This document shows, in pieces, positions 35,815 to 47,673 of a DNA stretch of 64,000 nucleotides. The position numbers and the translations under genes were made by a program. This stretch comes from Rosa chinensis (taxonomy: Eukaryota; Streptophyta; Magnoliopsida; Rosales; Rosaceae), in NCBI RefSeq assembly GCF_002994745.2, contig NC_037090.1:124001-188000 (forward strand). Direction: 5' to 3'. The first letter of the stretch is position 1. Each line of letters starts with the position of its first letter. The notes beneath the pieces are model-generated. The model saw only the letters and a program-made list of their open reading frames with translations. It searched no databases and was not told where the DNA came from.

Positions 35815-38328
35815 TGACAGGATCCGCCCTGAATTTCACCCTGAAATTCGAGGTGGCCCTGTGGGACCCACCTTAGAAATAGCTCTACCAAAAATTCGGC
35901 AGAGTCACCCCTAAAATGGACTACCCAAAAACCTGTAAAACACACAAACACTTCAAGCAAACCAACCTTATACTCCTAGAGCCACCCTGCTCCCAATTAC
36001 CATCAACTCCACTTTCACAAAACACAAAACTCAACAATACTAATTCCAAAGGTTATCAGAGCAACACTAATACACATAGATATATAAAGAAGAGTAAAGG
36101 ATCAAGGAATCCTACAATGTGGAAGTAGTGACAATTATGCCTCATATACCATGTATGCCCGACCTCCACTAATTCGCCTGCAAACTGGGCATCTGAAACC
36201 GAAGGGCCCAGGGGAAAAGTATTGAAAAACACGTTAGAGTGAGTGGACAAAAATAAATAAGTAAGAAATTCAAATGAAAGTAAAGCTTTAATACTTTCCC
36301 ACATTTATTCCTTTAAAAACTCGATGCATGCAACGTGGATAAAACATATTTCTCGCAACACGAAAATTAGTGAAAACATTCCAGCCCCGCTGATCAAAAG
36401 AAATCAAGCTAGCCCCGCTGGCTGAAGGTATCAATCAAATATGGGGAAGAAGTTCTCACCATACAAATAAGGGAGCCTCCCAGGCTCGGGTCGGAGTGTC
36501 CCACACTCTGGAGCATCCCATGCTCTACTCTACTCACCCACGAACACATAGTAAGCAGGGAGGAGTACTAATAGGCTAGCTAGCAATAAATATGACGACT
36601 CATGTATGGTGGTTTCAAACCATACGAAAACTCAAAAATCAGTAAGGCTTCTCCATTACTCACGAGATAAGACATATTCCAACGACGTGGCCCCGCACGC
36701 CAAAATAATCTCGAATTTATAAACCATTAGGCGAGAAATAATCGATAAATATAATTCCATCGAAAATCCCATTTTCGAAAAATATTCCAAAAATCTCAAT
36801 ATCGACGAATAGAAATGTATTATAAATTTCTGGAAATCACCTTGGAAAATAATTCGTCGAAAATCATGCTTTCAAATAAAAGCCATATATCGGAGATACT
36901 TATTGAAGGCTCAAAATCCATTTCAAAATCATAATTTAAAATAATTCATAATTAATCTCCGAAAATAAATCATAAATCCAAATCCGAGCATAATAGATTC
37001 GTAACCCAAATTCATGTGGAAAAACAATGTCAAAATTATAATCCAAGGCAAAATATTATGCTCAAGAAATAAAATGATAATTAAATTAATCAATAATTTC
37101 AAAATAAATGCATGCATCATTATTTAAAACAAAAGTCCACTCACTGTTCTATTTAGGCGATCATGCATACGAGTTCCTTCGTCGAGCAATAGCTCGGTAC
37201 ATCGCCCTGTACATAATTATATTTTGTGAATCACTATTCAACAATTTAATACGATTCCTAAAATCAAATCCTCATAATCACGTCTCCACTTCTTTTCGGA
37301 TTCAACCCAAATTACATCGCTAATATCAATTCGTTAATTTAAAGGTTCCAAGGCAGAACCGAGAGATATCCGACGGTCGGATTCTCGTAAATCGGTAATG
37401 GAATTCTAAATTCCAGAAATTTCATAATCAACACAACTTTTCTTCAATTCCAACCAAATTCACATTTACGAGCTCTACATCAATTATAGGATTTAATAGG
37501 CTAAAAAATCGAAGCCAGAAAACTGCCCTACGTGCCTCCACGCGCCACCTACAGTGGCGGCGCGATGGCCACCAAATTTTGGCAGCAACAACATCACAAC
37601 AGACCCAACATTTTTCTCAACTACAACAAGTTCCAATTATACCTGTAAGTGATCGAAATTGGCCAGTGAAGAAAACCCAGAAAATCCAAGAACCCTAGGA
37701 TCGGGTTTTGATCGATTCTCCCTCTACACTGCAAATCGTGGCTAAAAGCTAGGGGCAAAATGATCCTTGTCAAAAACCGAACCTTCAACGTCGGTTTGGT
37801 GGCCGGAGACGACCGGAATCGCCGAAAATCGATGAAAGTTCTGATCGGCTACAGTGAACTTCACGGCTCAAAATAGAGCTCCTCCGGCCGAATCACTGCA
37901 AAACACCACCACAGATGTGACAAGGGGGAAGAGGCGAGCTTGCCGGTGCTCGGATTCCGTCGTCGGTCGGTCGAAGAAGGAAGAAATCGGAGGAGGAAGA
38001 ATCGGACCGAAGAGGAGAAAATGATCGGGGAAGAAGAGAGAGAAAACTGGGTAGGTTTCTAAAAATAGCAACCTACCACAGTAACTTTTACATTTTTTGC
38101 CATAACTTTCACATATGAACTCTGATTTTTACGTACCACATATGCACGCACTCGGTTTAACGTCCTATACAACTTTTATGAAGGAAATTTTCTCAAATTT
38201 TGACCCGAATAAAAAGTCATCTTTTTAGAGCCCTATAAAAGTACCGAAACGACAATAGAAGTGAAAGTAAAACTCGTTTACAGTCCAAATGACTAGTAAA
38301 TCGGTAAATTCAGGTTCGGGACGTTACA
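35815..38328 (-). mobile_element. Solo LTR, copy 2, inverted relative to copy 1
   Basis: Minus-strand LTR beginning TGTAACGTCCCGAACCTG (at 38328) and ending GGGCGGATCCTGTCA (at 35815), 2514 bp, exact TSD CTACA (35810-35814 and 38329-38333). Extensively similar to 20258-22892 along its length, including TTTGACCC, CCTACCCAGTTTTC and GTACATGACA-type segments. No internal domain. Confidence 0.87.
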
Positions 38329-38333
38329 CTACA

Positions 38334-39000
38334 TATTAAGGTGTATTTCACCCATTTTTCTTTTCTTTTCGGTACAACTATGTACAAATGTAAGAAATAT
38401 CATGTTGTATTATCGTCGATCAACGGAGGTCGGGAGGCGAGAGTATTTAAAAAAGAACAAGCGGTGGCTGACTGGCTGTAGAAACAAGAGTGAGAAACTG
38501 AGTGAAAAAGAAAATGAGGGCTCCATCACTGATGAGTGATGGAAATGATGGAGAGGAGACTAGAGACTGATCCCTAATTATTTTTGGGTGGGCTTCAACA
38601 TCAAGACGACGACGTTTTGATTACACTATCTATAGAAATTTTTTTATCTCCAAAATTTTCGGGCATGTTGTATGTGGATCCGCCAGCACACACACACAAC
38701 AGAAATCACATTTACCCAAAAGAAGTAGGAGAAAATAAAACTTATCAGAAGGCCATTAACAAATTAAACACAAACATAAGTTAATTAGGAGCAAAACTGA
38801 TATAGCTAACAAACTCAACAATGAATCGTCTTAGAGGGTGCGTGCATCGATTTTACCAAAACAGGTGTGCAACTATGCATGGACACACAAGAACCTGGCC
38901 CAACTAGGAATCAAGAGCAATCAAAGAAGTATTAACTCAAGCTTCTATCTGTCATAATGTAGACAGATTAAATCTCAACAATAGAATTAATATATATCCA
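38334..39000. other. Spacer without gene
   Basis: AT-rich DNA between the solo LTR and copy C. No coding or element signature recognised. Confidence 0.4.
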
Positions 39001-39082
39001 GCTAGCTAACACACCCTAAACTCTAGAAGTCTCGAGTCTTAACTATGAACCCACCACTCCACATGCCTGAGTAATTATTTTA

Positions 39083-40833
39083 GGGGAAATGATCATTTAT
39101 CCAATTTTAGGCACCAAATTGCCCACTTGCTCCACTAACATTTTTTAACCCCATTTACCCAAAACACTCTAAGAGATTATTTCTCTAAGAGCAACTCCAA
39201 CAGCTTCCCTATAATTTCTGTATTATAGGGAAGCAAAAGTCAAAGTTTTAATCTCTTTTTCTTCTCCAACTCCAACAGATTCCTTATTTTATAATAATAT
39301 CTAAAATCTCCATATTCTTTTTTAAAATTTTAGAGTTTGCTATAAATATAGGGAATTTGATTTTCTCTTTCCTCACTTTGTAGGGAAAGTTATAGGGAAT
39401 CTGTTGGAGCAAAAGAGGCTTATTTTTCCCTAAAGTAGAGAAAAATCAAAATATGGAGAATCTATTAGAGTTGCTCTAATACCCAATTAATTTTTTTTTT
39501 TTGCCCTATCCTTCTTTCTCACTTAAAGAGAGAAGTCATCCTCCACCTTGCTGTGCTCCGGTGACCAGTGGCCGGCCGCGGTCTCCGGCGACTGGTAACC
39601 GGAGTCCGGAATCTGACTGCCGGACTGGTGACCGGATTCCGGCGTCTGATTTTATTACCCCCCAATAATCATATTATTGCCCCCCAATAAACATATTATT
39701 GCCCCCAGTAGCAAGTTTATTAGGGATCAATATAAATTAAAAATGAAGATGTTTATAATTTTGAAAGTTTTTGTAGGTTTATCCAAATAAATAATCTTAT
39801 TATTGCATCGTAATAATCTGATTACTGCCCCAACAAATATGTTATTGCCCTCCAATAATCTTTTTACTGCCGCCCAATAATCTTATTATTGGTGGGTGTA
39901 GGACGTGTAGGACGACAACCTAGAGAGAGTGAGAGAGAGAGAGAGGTGGGGGTTTGGTTTTCTGTTGGGTTTATTGGGATTTGAGAGTGGGGTTGGGGGT
40001 GGAGGTTCACGCGTGGGGGGGGGGGAGGGGGGGGTGGGGAGTGGGGATGACGCGGGAGAGTGGATATCCTGCGCGTGGAGCTTCTACCATCTCCATCGTT
40101 CATCATCATCTTCTACTTTGGTCAACTTCAGTTCAATTCCATCCACATCATCTTCTACCCAGAACCCAATTAGTCTCAAAACCTTTGAATTCGTTGAAAA
40201 CAATCAGAACCCCTATTTGGTTATTTACCAAACAACATTTTTCTCAATTGGGTCACTAAAAACTCCTCATCCGTGGAGCTCAAGTCGGTCCTGAACGCAA
40301 CAAGAATTGCCGCTCACCTCATTCGATTGGTACGAGGCGGCCTGGATCGCATCGGATCGGACTGATCCGATCTGGACTGGGTTTCACAGATGCCTCACTG
40401 TACTCATCCATGAAATGGCTTGGAGGTGCAGGTTCGAGGTTTGTCGGGCGACGTCGAATCTGTGGCGGCCTGGATCACATCTGATCAGATTTGGACTAGA
40501 TTCACATATCCAAGCTGGGGATGGATTTGCTTAGAGGAGCCGGCACTTTTATTTGGTGCGACGGGGATGGCGGAATGACGGCGTTGCCGGATTAGGGGGA
40601 TGGAGGAGAGAAATCGATGGGGTGAGGGGAGAGAGTCGACAAGGAGAGAGAAATAGTTGGTAGTTGGGGGGAGAGAGAGAGTCTGAGAGAGAGACATAGA
40701 TAAGTGTAATTCATTAATTAAAATGAGGGCAATACTATCAATAGATGTTAGATTGGGTAAATGGGGTTAAAAAACTCTTAGTGGAGTAAGTGAGCAATTC
40801 TTAAGCTGAAATTGGGTAAGTGGTCACGGTCCC
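39083..40833. mobile_element. Non-autonomous Mutator-like element, copy C
   Basis: Left end GGGGAAATGATCATTTATCC, right end read inward GGGACCGTGACCACTTACCC, followed on both sides by CCAATTT(T/C)AG and TTGC(C/T)CACTT. Internal order is inverted relative to copy A: CCGG-rich block 39545-39650, CAATAAT ladder 39655-39900, then GA- and G-rich sequence and a GC-rich gene-like part to 40690. A MITE sits at 39189-39476. No convincing 9 bp duplication (ATTATTTTA against ACTAGACTA). Confidence 0.65.
39189..39476. repeat. Tourist-like MITE in copy C
   Basis: GAGCAACTCCAACAG at the left, its inverse CTATTAGAGTTGCTC at the right, exact TAA on both sides (39186-39188 and 39477-39479); 288 bp. Confidence 0.8.
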
Positions 40834-41239
40834 ACTAGACTACCAGTCTACCACATGACACTGCTATGTAGTGGTTCGAGCCAATAATATCACTTGAATT
40901 TGGTGAAGACCATGCAGGGGTTGGAAAAAAATAAATAAATTCAGATAACCAATCAGGAGTACATCTCACACACCCTCAACTCTGATGTCTTGAGTCTCAA
41001 CTCTCAACCTACCATGCCACACGCCTGAATATTTATTCTATAGTTCCAGATTACCACGTGACACTGCCATGCATGTACTGGTCTGAGCCAATAATATCAC
41101 TCGAATTTGGTGAGGAGCCAATATTAAATTAAGGTAATCAATTAGGAGTACATCTCATATGAACCAATAAGATCAGCGCGGACTACCACATGTTCCATAG
41201 TTCGGGACTATATAATAAGTTTCCTGCACTCCTACACCG

Positions 41240-41613
41240 CCCACTGATCTTACAATAAGTTTACATGCCAATATGAATATTCAGGAAAAAAATTTACAGC
41301 ATTACCAGCTCTTCTTAAGTTCCTCAAAAACTGCTTCCGGCCTAGAAGCAAAAGTTGAAATGGTTTTATGAGCAATGCATAGCTCTCAGTTTCACTTCCA
41401 TTTGGCTTTAAGGAAACGAAGACCTGGTGATCATCATATAGAAGAAAGAAACATGGTATTATTAAAATATGGAACATTCCCACTTCTTTAATATGTCCAT
41501 TACATGAATAATTACTATTAGTTACAACCATTGACAACGATGATAACAATTAATCTAAACCCATACCAGATCGATCTTCATCCGTCTTGGGAATCCAGTC
41601 ATTGGTTATAGGG
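41240..41613. other. Possible minus-strand exon relic left of the CACTA element
   Basis: Minus strand 41430-41290 reads in pieces like coding DNA (SLKPNGSETESYALLIK, then after a possible acceptor TTTTGCTTCTAG a frame giving PEAVFEELKKSW and a stop). With the part right of the CACTA element (46473-46515) a frame QAGFKSDPITNDWIPKTDE appears across the insertion point. No family recognised. Confidence 0.25.
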
Positions 41614-41616
41614 TCG

Positions 41617-44600
41617 CACTACACCAATTTTAGAATCAGACAACACATATCAGACGACAGAAAACATCTGTCGTCTGAAATAAGACGACAACAAGAAATA
41701 TTATGTCGTCTAAGTTTTTGAATCCAACAACTGTTTTTTCTTGGCTCTTGTACAATAGCATTTCAGACAATGGTTGATTTTTTTAATGTTCTATGAATCG
41801 ATTAATTCAGACAAAAATTATTACATTGATGTTGTCCAAAGTTGATTAAAATAATGGTTGATGAAAGATGTTGTTTGATTGTTTTGAATCACACAACAGT
41901 TATTATTTCTCTATTGTGCAATTACTATTAATACAATGGTTGAAAAAGATGTTGTCTGATTGTTTTGATTCACACAACAGTTTTTAGTTGTCTGTTGTGC
42001 CACTCTCTTTCAGACAATGTACTTGAATTGATGTTGTCTAAGTTTTAGGGTTCAATATGTTGGCGCCCTAGAATTGGCTTTTACACTTAATTAAATTTTC
42101 AATTTTCACTTCCCTCAATTTGACTAAATTTTACATTTCACCTGGAGTAGTATATAAAGGAAAGGGAACCCTAGCCTTTTCATTTTTTCTCCTCCTTCCT
42201 CTCTCTGTCTCTCAGGTCGCACACGCCTCTATCTTTCTCTTCTCTTTTCCTTCCTCTCACCTTTTCTTTGTCATGCCGAAAAGCTTGACTTCCGGCAGTC
42301 GACTTTTAACACCGCCACCACCAAAAGATAGCCTAGGCTACGGAGAACAAAACCCCACCACCCCGCTCTAGATTAAGATCACTGGACCCCCGCTCTCAAC
42401 CTCTAAAGCTATGGCATCGCTGTTCCTTAACCCTCTTTGATCTCCGACCATCTTTTCAACACACCGCTACCACCAACGTGCTCAGACTGATCGAGCTTCA
42501 AAACCCAGGATTTCGTCGACCACTGAGGCCGGAAGACCACTAGACGACCCCGAGCTCTCGGCTCTTCGCCATGAGGTAATCTTTCTCTCTCTTCTTTATC
42601 AGATTTCAATTTTACTACATTTTGTTTGTTTTGTACACACACACACACATCCAAAAATTGATTTTCCCAATCTCTCAGTCTATAAGGAGTTAATTGCTGC
42701 AAAAAGTCTGTCACTTTCTCCGCTGCTTCTGGAAAAGACGATGTTGTTGGAATCAATACTGGAAAATAGTGATTGCTTTCGTTTGGACTTGCAGTTGCTT
42801 ATCCTGAATATAGTTCTGGCCGTTTTCAATGGAGTTCTTGCTGTGATTGCATTTTCTCAGGTCTGTTATGATTACCTCATTACCTTTTTCTGTATATTGT
42901 TAGTATTTTCCAGCTCTGTTAATCATTTTATCATCTGGATTGGTCTCTTTTGAGGGAGTTTCTTTGTTGATTGATGGGTTGAGTGTGGAGAAAGATAATG
43001 CATTTGTATGCCCTGAGCTTTGATTTGGAGTAGAAGGGCATTGGTTTAAAGTAAAGGAAAGTTTGCAAATTTCTAAGGATTTGGTAGTGCATTGATGTTG
43101 TAGTTTTCCCAATTTCAAAACTTTTAGTTAGACTAAGAGAGAAACTGCTAAAGTTGGTTTGTAAGTTATGGAATTTAGAGGGTTGTTAGTGTTGTGATGG
43201 GTTTGAGTTTTACAACTACTCAACTTTATGGGTTTGAGTTTTACAATTACTAAACTACTACTCCATTTATCTGAGGAGTGGCCTCTTTCATTCAACCCCC
43301 ATGTTGGATCGTAAAAAATGGAACAACAACTGGGAATCATTTGTAAGCCCTCTCTCTGCATTCATCTATGTTTATATAGTTCTGGGGCATCTTGCATTTT
43401 GTTTAAGGATTATAATCTCTGCTCAAGTTTAATCCTTCTGGCGATATTGGCATATTTGGTTTTGTTTTTCCTTGTATTGATCGGTTTACTTCCTATTATG
43501 GGTTTGACTGTGAAAAGCATGTGGAAAAAGTAATGGTTTCATTTAGGGCTGGCAAATTCTCCCGAACCAAACCGTACCAACCGCATCCGAGCCGAGCCAA
43601 GTGAATTGGTAGCCGAAAACTTGGTAACCGAAGTCTTGGTACGGTACAACCGTACCGACTCCACATACACGGTACTGTAATGGTTTCAATTTTCACATAT
43701 ACATGGTATACCGTACCGTACCGAATACATGTATCATACTCATATTTTTTAAATTTTTTATTCTTTGGTCTTCTTCTTCTCTCTTCTCTTTCTTCTTTCT
43801 TCTTTCTGCTTTCTTCTGTTTCTTTCTTTTCCCCGTCTCTTCTGTCTCTCTTCTTATCTTCTTCTTTTTAGTTTTTTATTCTTCTCTCTTCTCTTTCTTC
43901 TTTCTTCTTTTTCTTTCTTTTTCCGTCTCGATCTTCTGTCTCTTCTTCTTCTTCTTCTTCATTCCCATCCCTTCTGATTCTTATCTTTTTCTTCTTTCAA
44001 GGTCATTTCTTCTCTTTCTTCTTTCACCTCAGTCTCTCTCTCGAATCCAAGCTCATCAGCCCTCAAACTTTGTTGCTGTCACTCCCGCTGTCGTCGGACG
44101 GGCTGTGGCCGTAGGCGACAATGGTAGATGGGAGGAGGAAGGAGAGTTCAGGGGCGCTGAGGGGTGGGGTTTCAGATCTTGCAAACCTAGAGGGGTTGGG
44201 ATTTGGAACTTGGTTGCTGGTTTGGGGTCGGAGGAGATTGAAACGGATCTCGACCTTCAGTTTGGGGGAGTTGGTGCGATCTAGGCGGTGGTGGAGGGAT
44301 GGCAGTGGAGTCGGCGCGATCTGGGTGGTGGTGGAGGGATGGCAGTGGTGGTGGTGTCGGGTGGTTGGGGTTGACTCTGCAAGATCTGGGCTTGCCTTGC
44401 CTAGCAGGCTCAATTCTTGGGCTCTGGCCAGATCGTGGCCCAATCTTAAACTCGGTTGGAGGCCCAACCAACCGATACCAACCGATACCGAGAAGTTGGT
44501 AACCTAAGTCTTGGTACTGGTAATGGTACTTCATTTTGTGTACCAATAAGCTCTGGTACGGTAGGTGGTTTTAGACTTGAAGGCCCAGTACCGTACCGAA

Positions 44601-46469
44601 CCCAGCCCTAGTTTCATTTGGTATTGGTAATTTGCTAAAGGAGAATGTGGCTCAACAGGGTTCAATGGTTTATTAGCTGCTTCTTGGTGGACTTTTTTTT
44701 ATCCCAAGTTCATTGATTAGATGTGCTTTATGATTGGACCGAGTAAAAATTGTGCTTTATGAAATTGGTCTAATTTATGTGCTTTACAAAACCGTTAATT
44801 TCATAGAACATGCTTTCTGTGTTTTGTAAATCAGTCTAATTTCTATGCTTTATGAAACTAAGAGCCAAGATTTGTTTTGTAGTTGTTTTCAATTTTTGTG
44901 ATGGTTATGAAAAATTAGTAAAGTATGCATTATTTCTTTCATCGATAGCTGGAAATACTCTTTATGATGTGTTTCTTATTTTGCATAGGCTTAATATATC
45001 ACAAGTTTATGTACAGAAATTTGCATCTTGTACACCAATGATCATGTGGCATATAATAGTTAGAGAGCTTCAGTAAAAAATTAGCTTCATCATTTTCTTT
45101 TAGTAGTTAAAAGATTTCTTGTTATGTCTTTGTGCAGACTTCTCTTCCAGTTGAGGAGATAACCAGAGTATGATGCGAAAGGTGCCTTTTTGGCTTTTAA
45201 TTTTTACAGTTTATTGGGATATTATGATCTCCTTTTCCTGTGCATAACTATTGAAATATAAAATTAGTTGCTGGGAAAGATTTTGATTCATTGATTTGTA
45301 GAAGTACCACCACCGAAGAAGAAGATGAATTTCTTGCTTGTAGGTGTCAATATGAAAAGCAATGAGACAAAAAGTGTTTGTATTTCAATTTGGCTTGAAC
45401 TTTCTATCTCTAGTATCAGGTCCTTTATTTTTTATTTTTGTTTTGGTGACAAATTTCTTTATGCTTCTTTGCAAATGTCAGGTTTATTAAGAAGATTCTG
45501 TATAACTAAATGGGAGGAGGAATTCCCTATCAGGCAAATAGCTGTTACAAGGGTCACTTCATATCACTATCCTATTCCACTGGATTCAAACTAGCTATAA
45601 GGATCTTGCCGTGGTATGCTAGAAGAGACTTTCCATGTAGGGTGAAAAGGGTGCTTATCTAACTTCCATCATTCATACATACATAAAGGAGAGGCATCAA
45701 GGCATAATCACATTTGGAGTAAAATCAAGATCGAGACAAGGGGGAGTGACAACGAAAGTATTGGCTGTTGTTGATGCAGCTTCTGCTATCATCCTTGTTG
45801 TCCTCACAGGGTGTTCTTCAAGACTTGGTTGGTTTCAACATTTAATTTAGAAAACTAGTTCTGTTAATGGAATGACTTTGTTGGATATATGGATGAATGT
45901 ATCAGATATTTACATAAATGAATGTGTTTTGGATGTGATATCATTTGGATTCCATATATGCAGAATATAGGTCTTTTGAATGTCTCTCGGACCATTCTAT
46001 TCTTGCTAAAATCTATTGTCCAATAATTGATTATCACAAAATGCTTAACAAAAGCTGTTGTATGATTCATCTAACTATAATACTTTAAGGATTAAAAGAA
46101 TGAGAAAGCCATTGTCCAGCAAAATAACAGACAACAGTTTTTTGGAGAAACCTATAGTGTCAATAATGGAAAGACAATGGGATTTACAGCTACATGTTGT
46201 CTGACTCAGCCTTCAAACAACAGCAAGCATACAAGACCATATTGTTTGATCCGATCTTTAGACAACAAAAAGCACATGAGTCGCTGTTGTTCTTTCTGGT
46301 GTTCAGACAACAGAAATGTGCTGCGTTGCTATTGTGCAAAATTTTCTCAGACGATAGTTATGTGCTGTTGTCTGATTCACCCATCAGACGACATTGAGAT
46401 AGACAACAGCAACGTGCCTTATCAGACGACAGTGAAAAACTGTCGTCTGATTCATTTGTTGGTGTAGTG
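41617..46469. mobile_element. CACTA (En/Spm) element, 4.85 kb
   Basis: Terminal inverted repeats CACTACACCAA, exact 3 bp TSD TCG (41614-41616 and 46470-46472), and subterminal TCAGACGACAG/CTGTCGTCTGA repeats dense in the outer 450 bp. No TNPD-like transposase was recognised, so it is probably non-autonomous. Internally there is exon-like sequence, e.g. 42741-42860 encoding a hydrophobic stretch LQLLILNIVLAVFNGVLAVI followed by a GT donor-like site, and a nested hAT (43544-44610). Confidence 0.9.
43544..44610. mobile_element. hAT-type element nested in the CACTA
   Basis: TAGGGCTGG at the left and its inverse CCAGCCCTA at the right; exact 8 bp TSD GTTTCATT (43536-43543 and 44611-44618). Subterminal GGTACGGTAC/ACCGTACC repeats. 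Interior has a long CT-rich tract (43760-44040) and a GC-rich segment (44080-44440). No transposase. Confidence 0.9.
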
Positions 46470-46472
46470 TCG

Positions 46473-46689
46473 CTTTTGAAACCAGCCTGCATCCAAATCC
46501 TCCTCCTGAAAAATCAAGTCCTATCAAAGCATATTTTCTAATTTCAAGCACCACTATACCATATCTCAAACCTGGTAATAACAAAATGAAATTTCCCTTC
46601 ATTTCCTCCCTCGTAACTGCAGTACTGCACAAAGAAGCACAACTTTAGAATAAATTATAAATAACAAATTTATATTCAACCAAATGAGA
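46473..46689. other. Flank right of the CACTA element
   Basis: Continues the region interrupted at 41613; contains the minus-strand coding-like piece mentioned there. No firm gene. Confidence 0.3.
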
Positions 46690-47023
46690 GAGAGAGAGAG
46701 AGACTCGACCAAAGCGCCGGCGAGGAGGCTCTCGAGCTCGGCAAGGTCTCGATGCGCGAATTTACGTAGTAGAACTCGGCCGGGTGAAGACGACGACCGG
46801 TCTCCATCTCTGATGCTGACTGGGTTGATGGTCTAGTTGGTCCATCCGGCGGGATTCAATGGCGGTTCAATGAAGGCAATGACGTGGATGGAGTTGTCTA
46901 CGATCGGAGGGATGAGGGATGAGAGAGAGTCTGAGAGAGGTACGCTTTGTAATTCTTAATTATTTAGAGGTTAAAATTGTCTTCTTGTCTTTAAATTGGC
47001 TAAGTAAACACACTAGTCTCTTA

Positions 47024-47475
47024 GAGTAACTCCAACAGCTTCTCTATGTTTTGATTTTTCTATATTTTAAGGGAAAAATGAGCTTGTTTTACTCCAACAA
47101 ATTCCCCATAACTATCTCCATTTTAGGGATAGTGAGGAAAGAAAAAATCAAATTTCCTAAATTTACAGCAATCTCTAAAATCTACATAATTCTTTTTTAA
47201 AATTTTAGAGATTGCTATAAAATAGAGAATCTGTTGGAGTTTGAAAAGGAAAAGGGAAAATTCTACAATGTGTTAACGTATGACATGTGGTAAAATGAGT
47301 CATCAAAATAGTAATACTAGTCCTCAAAGTGGTAACATGAGTCTTTGAAGGGTAAAAATAGTTGATGTATGAGAAATGTTAACATACCATAGCTTTACCC
47401 AAGGAAAAAAGGCTAAAGCTTTGACTTTTTCTTCCCTATAATACAAAAATTATAAGAAACCTGTTGGAGTTGCTC
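47024..47475. repeat. Tourist-like MITE in copy D
   Basis: GAGTAACTCCAACAG and its inverse CTGTTGGAGTTGCTC, TTA on both sides (47021-47023 and 47476-47478). Confidence 0.78.
47255..47400. repeat. Small inverted-repeat element nested in the MITE
   Basis: Starts GGGAAAATTCTACAATGTGT and ends with an imperfect inverse (read inward GGGTAAAGCTATGGTATGTT); AAGGAAAA lies on both sides. 146 bp. Confidence 0.55.
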
Positions 47476-47673
47476 TTAATGAAGTAAATGGACATGTTGC
47501 CCCAAATTTGGGTATCTGATCAAGGCCCCATTGATCATAAATTCCGGAGTCCATGCATAACAACTTTTATAATGTTAACAACAAATAGACGTAACAAACA
47601 TTCAAGAAGATTGCGACGATGGAGCGCGGCCCTTAATGAAATCACCAAGATTACCTAACGCTATATCTAATGG

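Larger units (their letters stand above)
39001..41150. repeat. Old tandem duplication, first copy split by Mutator-like copy C
   Basis: ACACACCCTAAACTCT...GAGTCTTAACT...GCCTGAGTAATTATT (39009-39080) and CAATAATATCAC(T)TGAATTTGGTGA (after 40880) recur, joined, at 40968-41125 as ACACACCCTCAACTCT...GCCTGAATATTTATTCTATA...CAATAATATCACTCGAATTT. The second copy shows the arrangement before insertion of copy C. Confidence 0.65.
46690..47529. mobile_element. Truncated Mutator-like element, copy D
   Basis: The right end read inward is GGGGCCTTGATCAGATACCC followed by AAATTTGGGGCAA and CCATTTACTTCATTAAGAG, resembling copies A and C, and GAGAGAGTCTGAGAGAG near 46925 parallels 40670-40690 in copy C. The left end was not found and may be missing. 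A MITE occupies 47024-47475. Confidence 0.45.

Noticed and set aside
39929..40294. Gly-rich plus-strand open frame as a gene
   Set aside because: G-run and GA-repeat translation inside Mutator-like copy C; no conserved domain.
39083..40833. A 9 bp target duplication for Mutator-like copy C
   Set aside because: ATTATTTTA and ACTAGACTA agree at only 5 of 9 bases; the family call for C rests on its termini and inner modules.
43703..44284. Long plus-strand open frame of 193 codons rich in Phe, Leu and Ser
   Set aside because: It is the translation of a CT-rich tract inside a hAT element; composition explains it.
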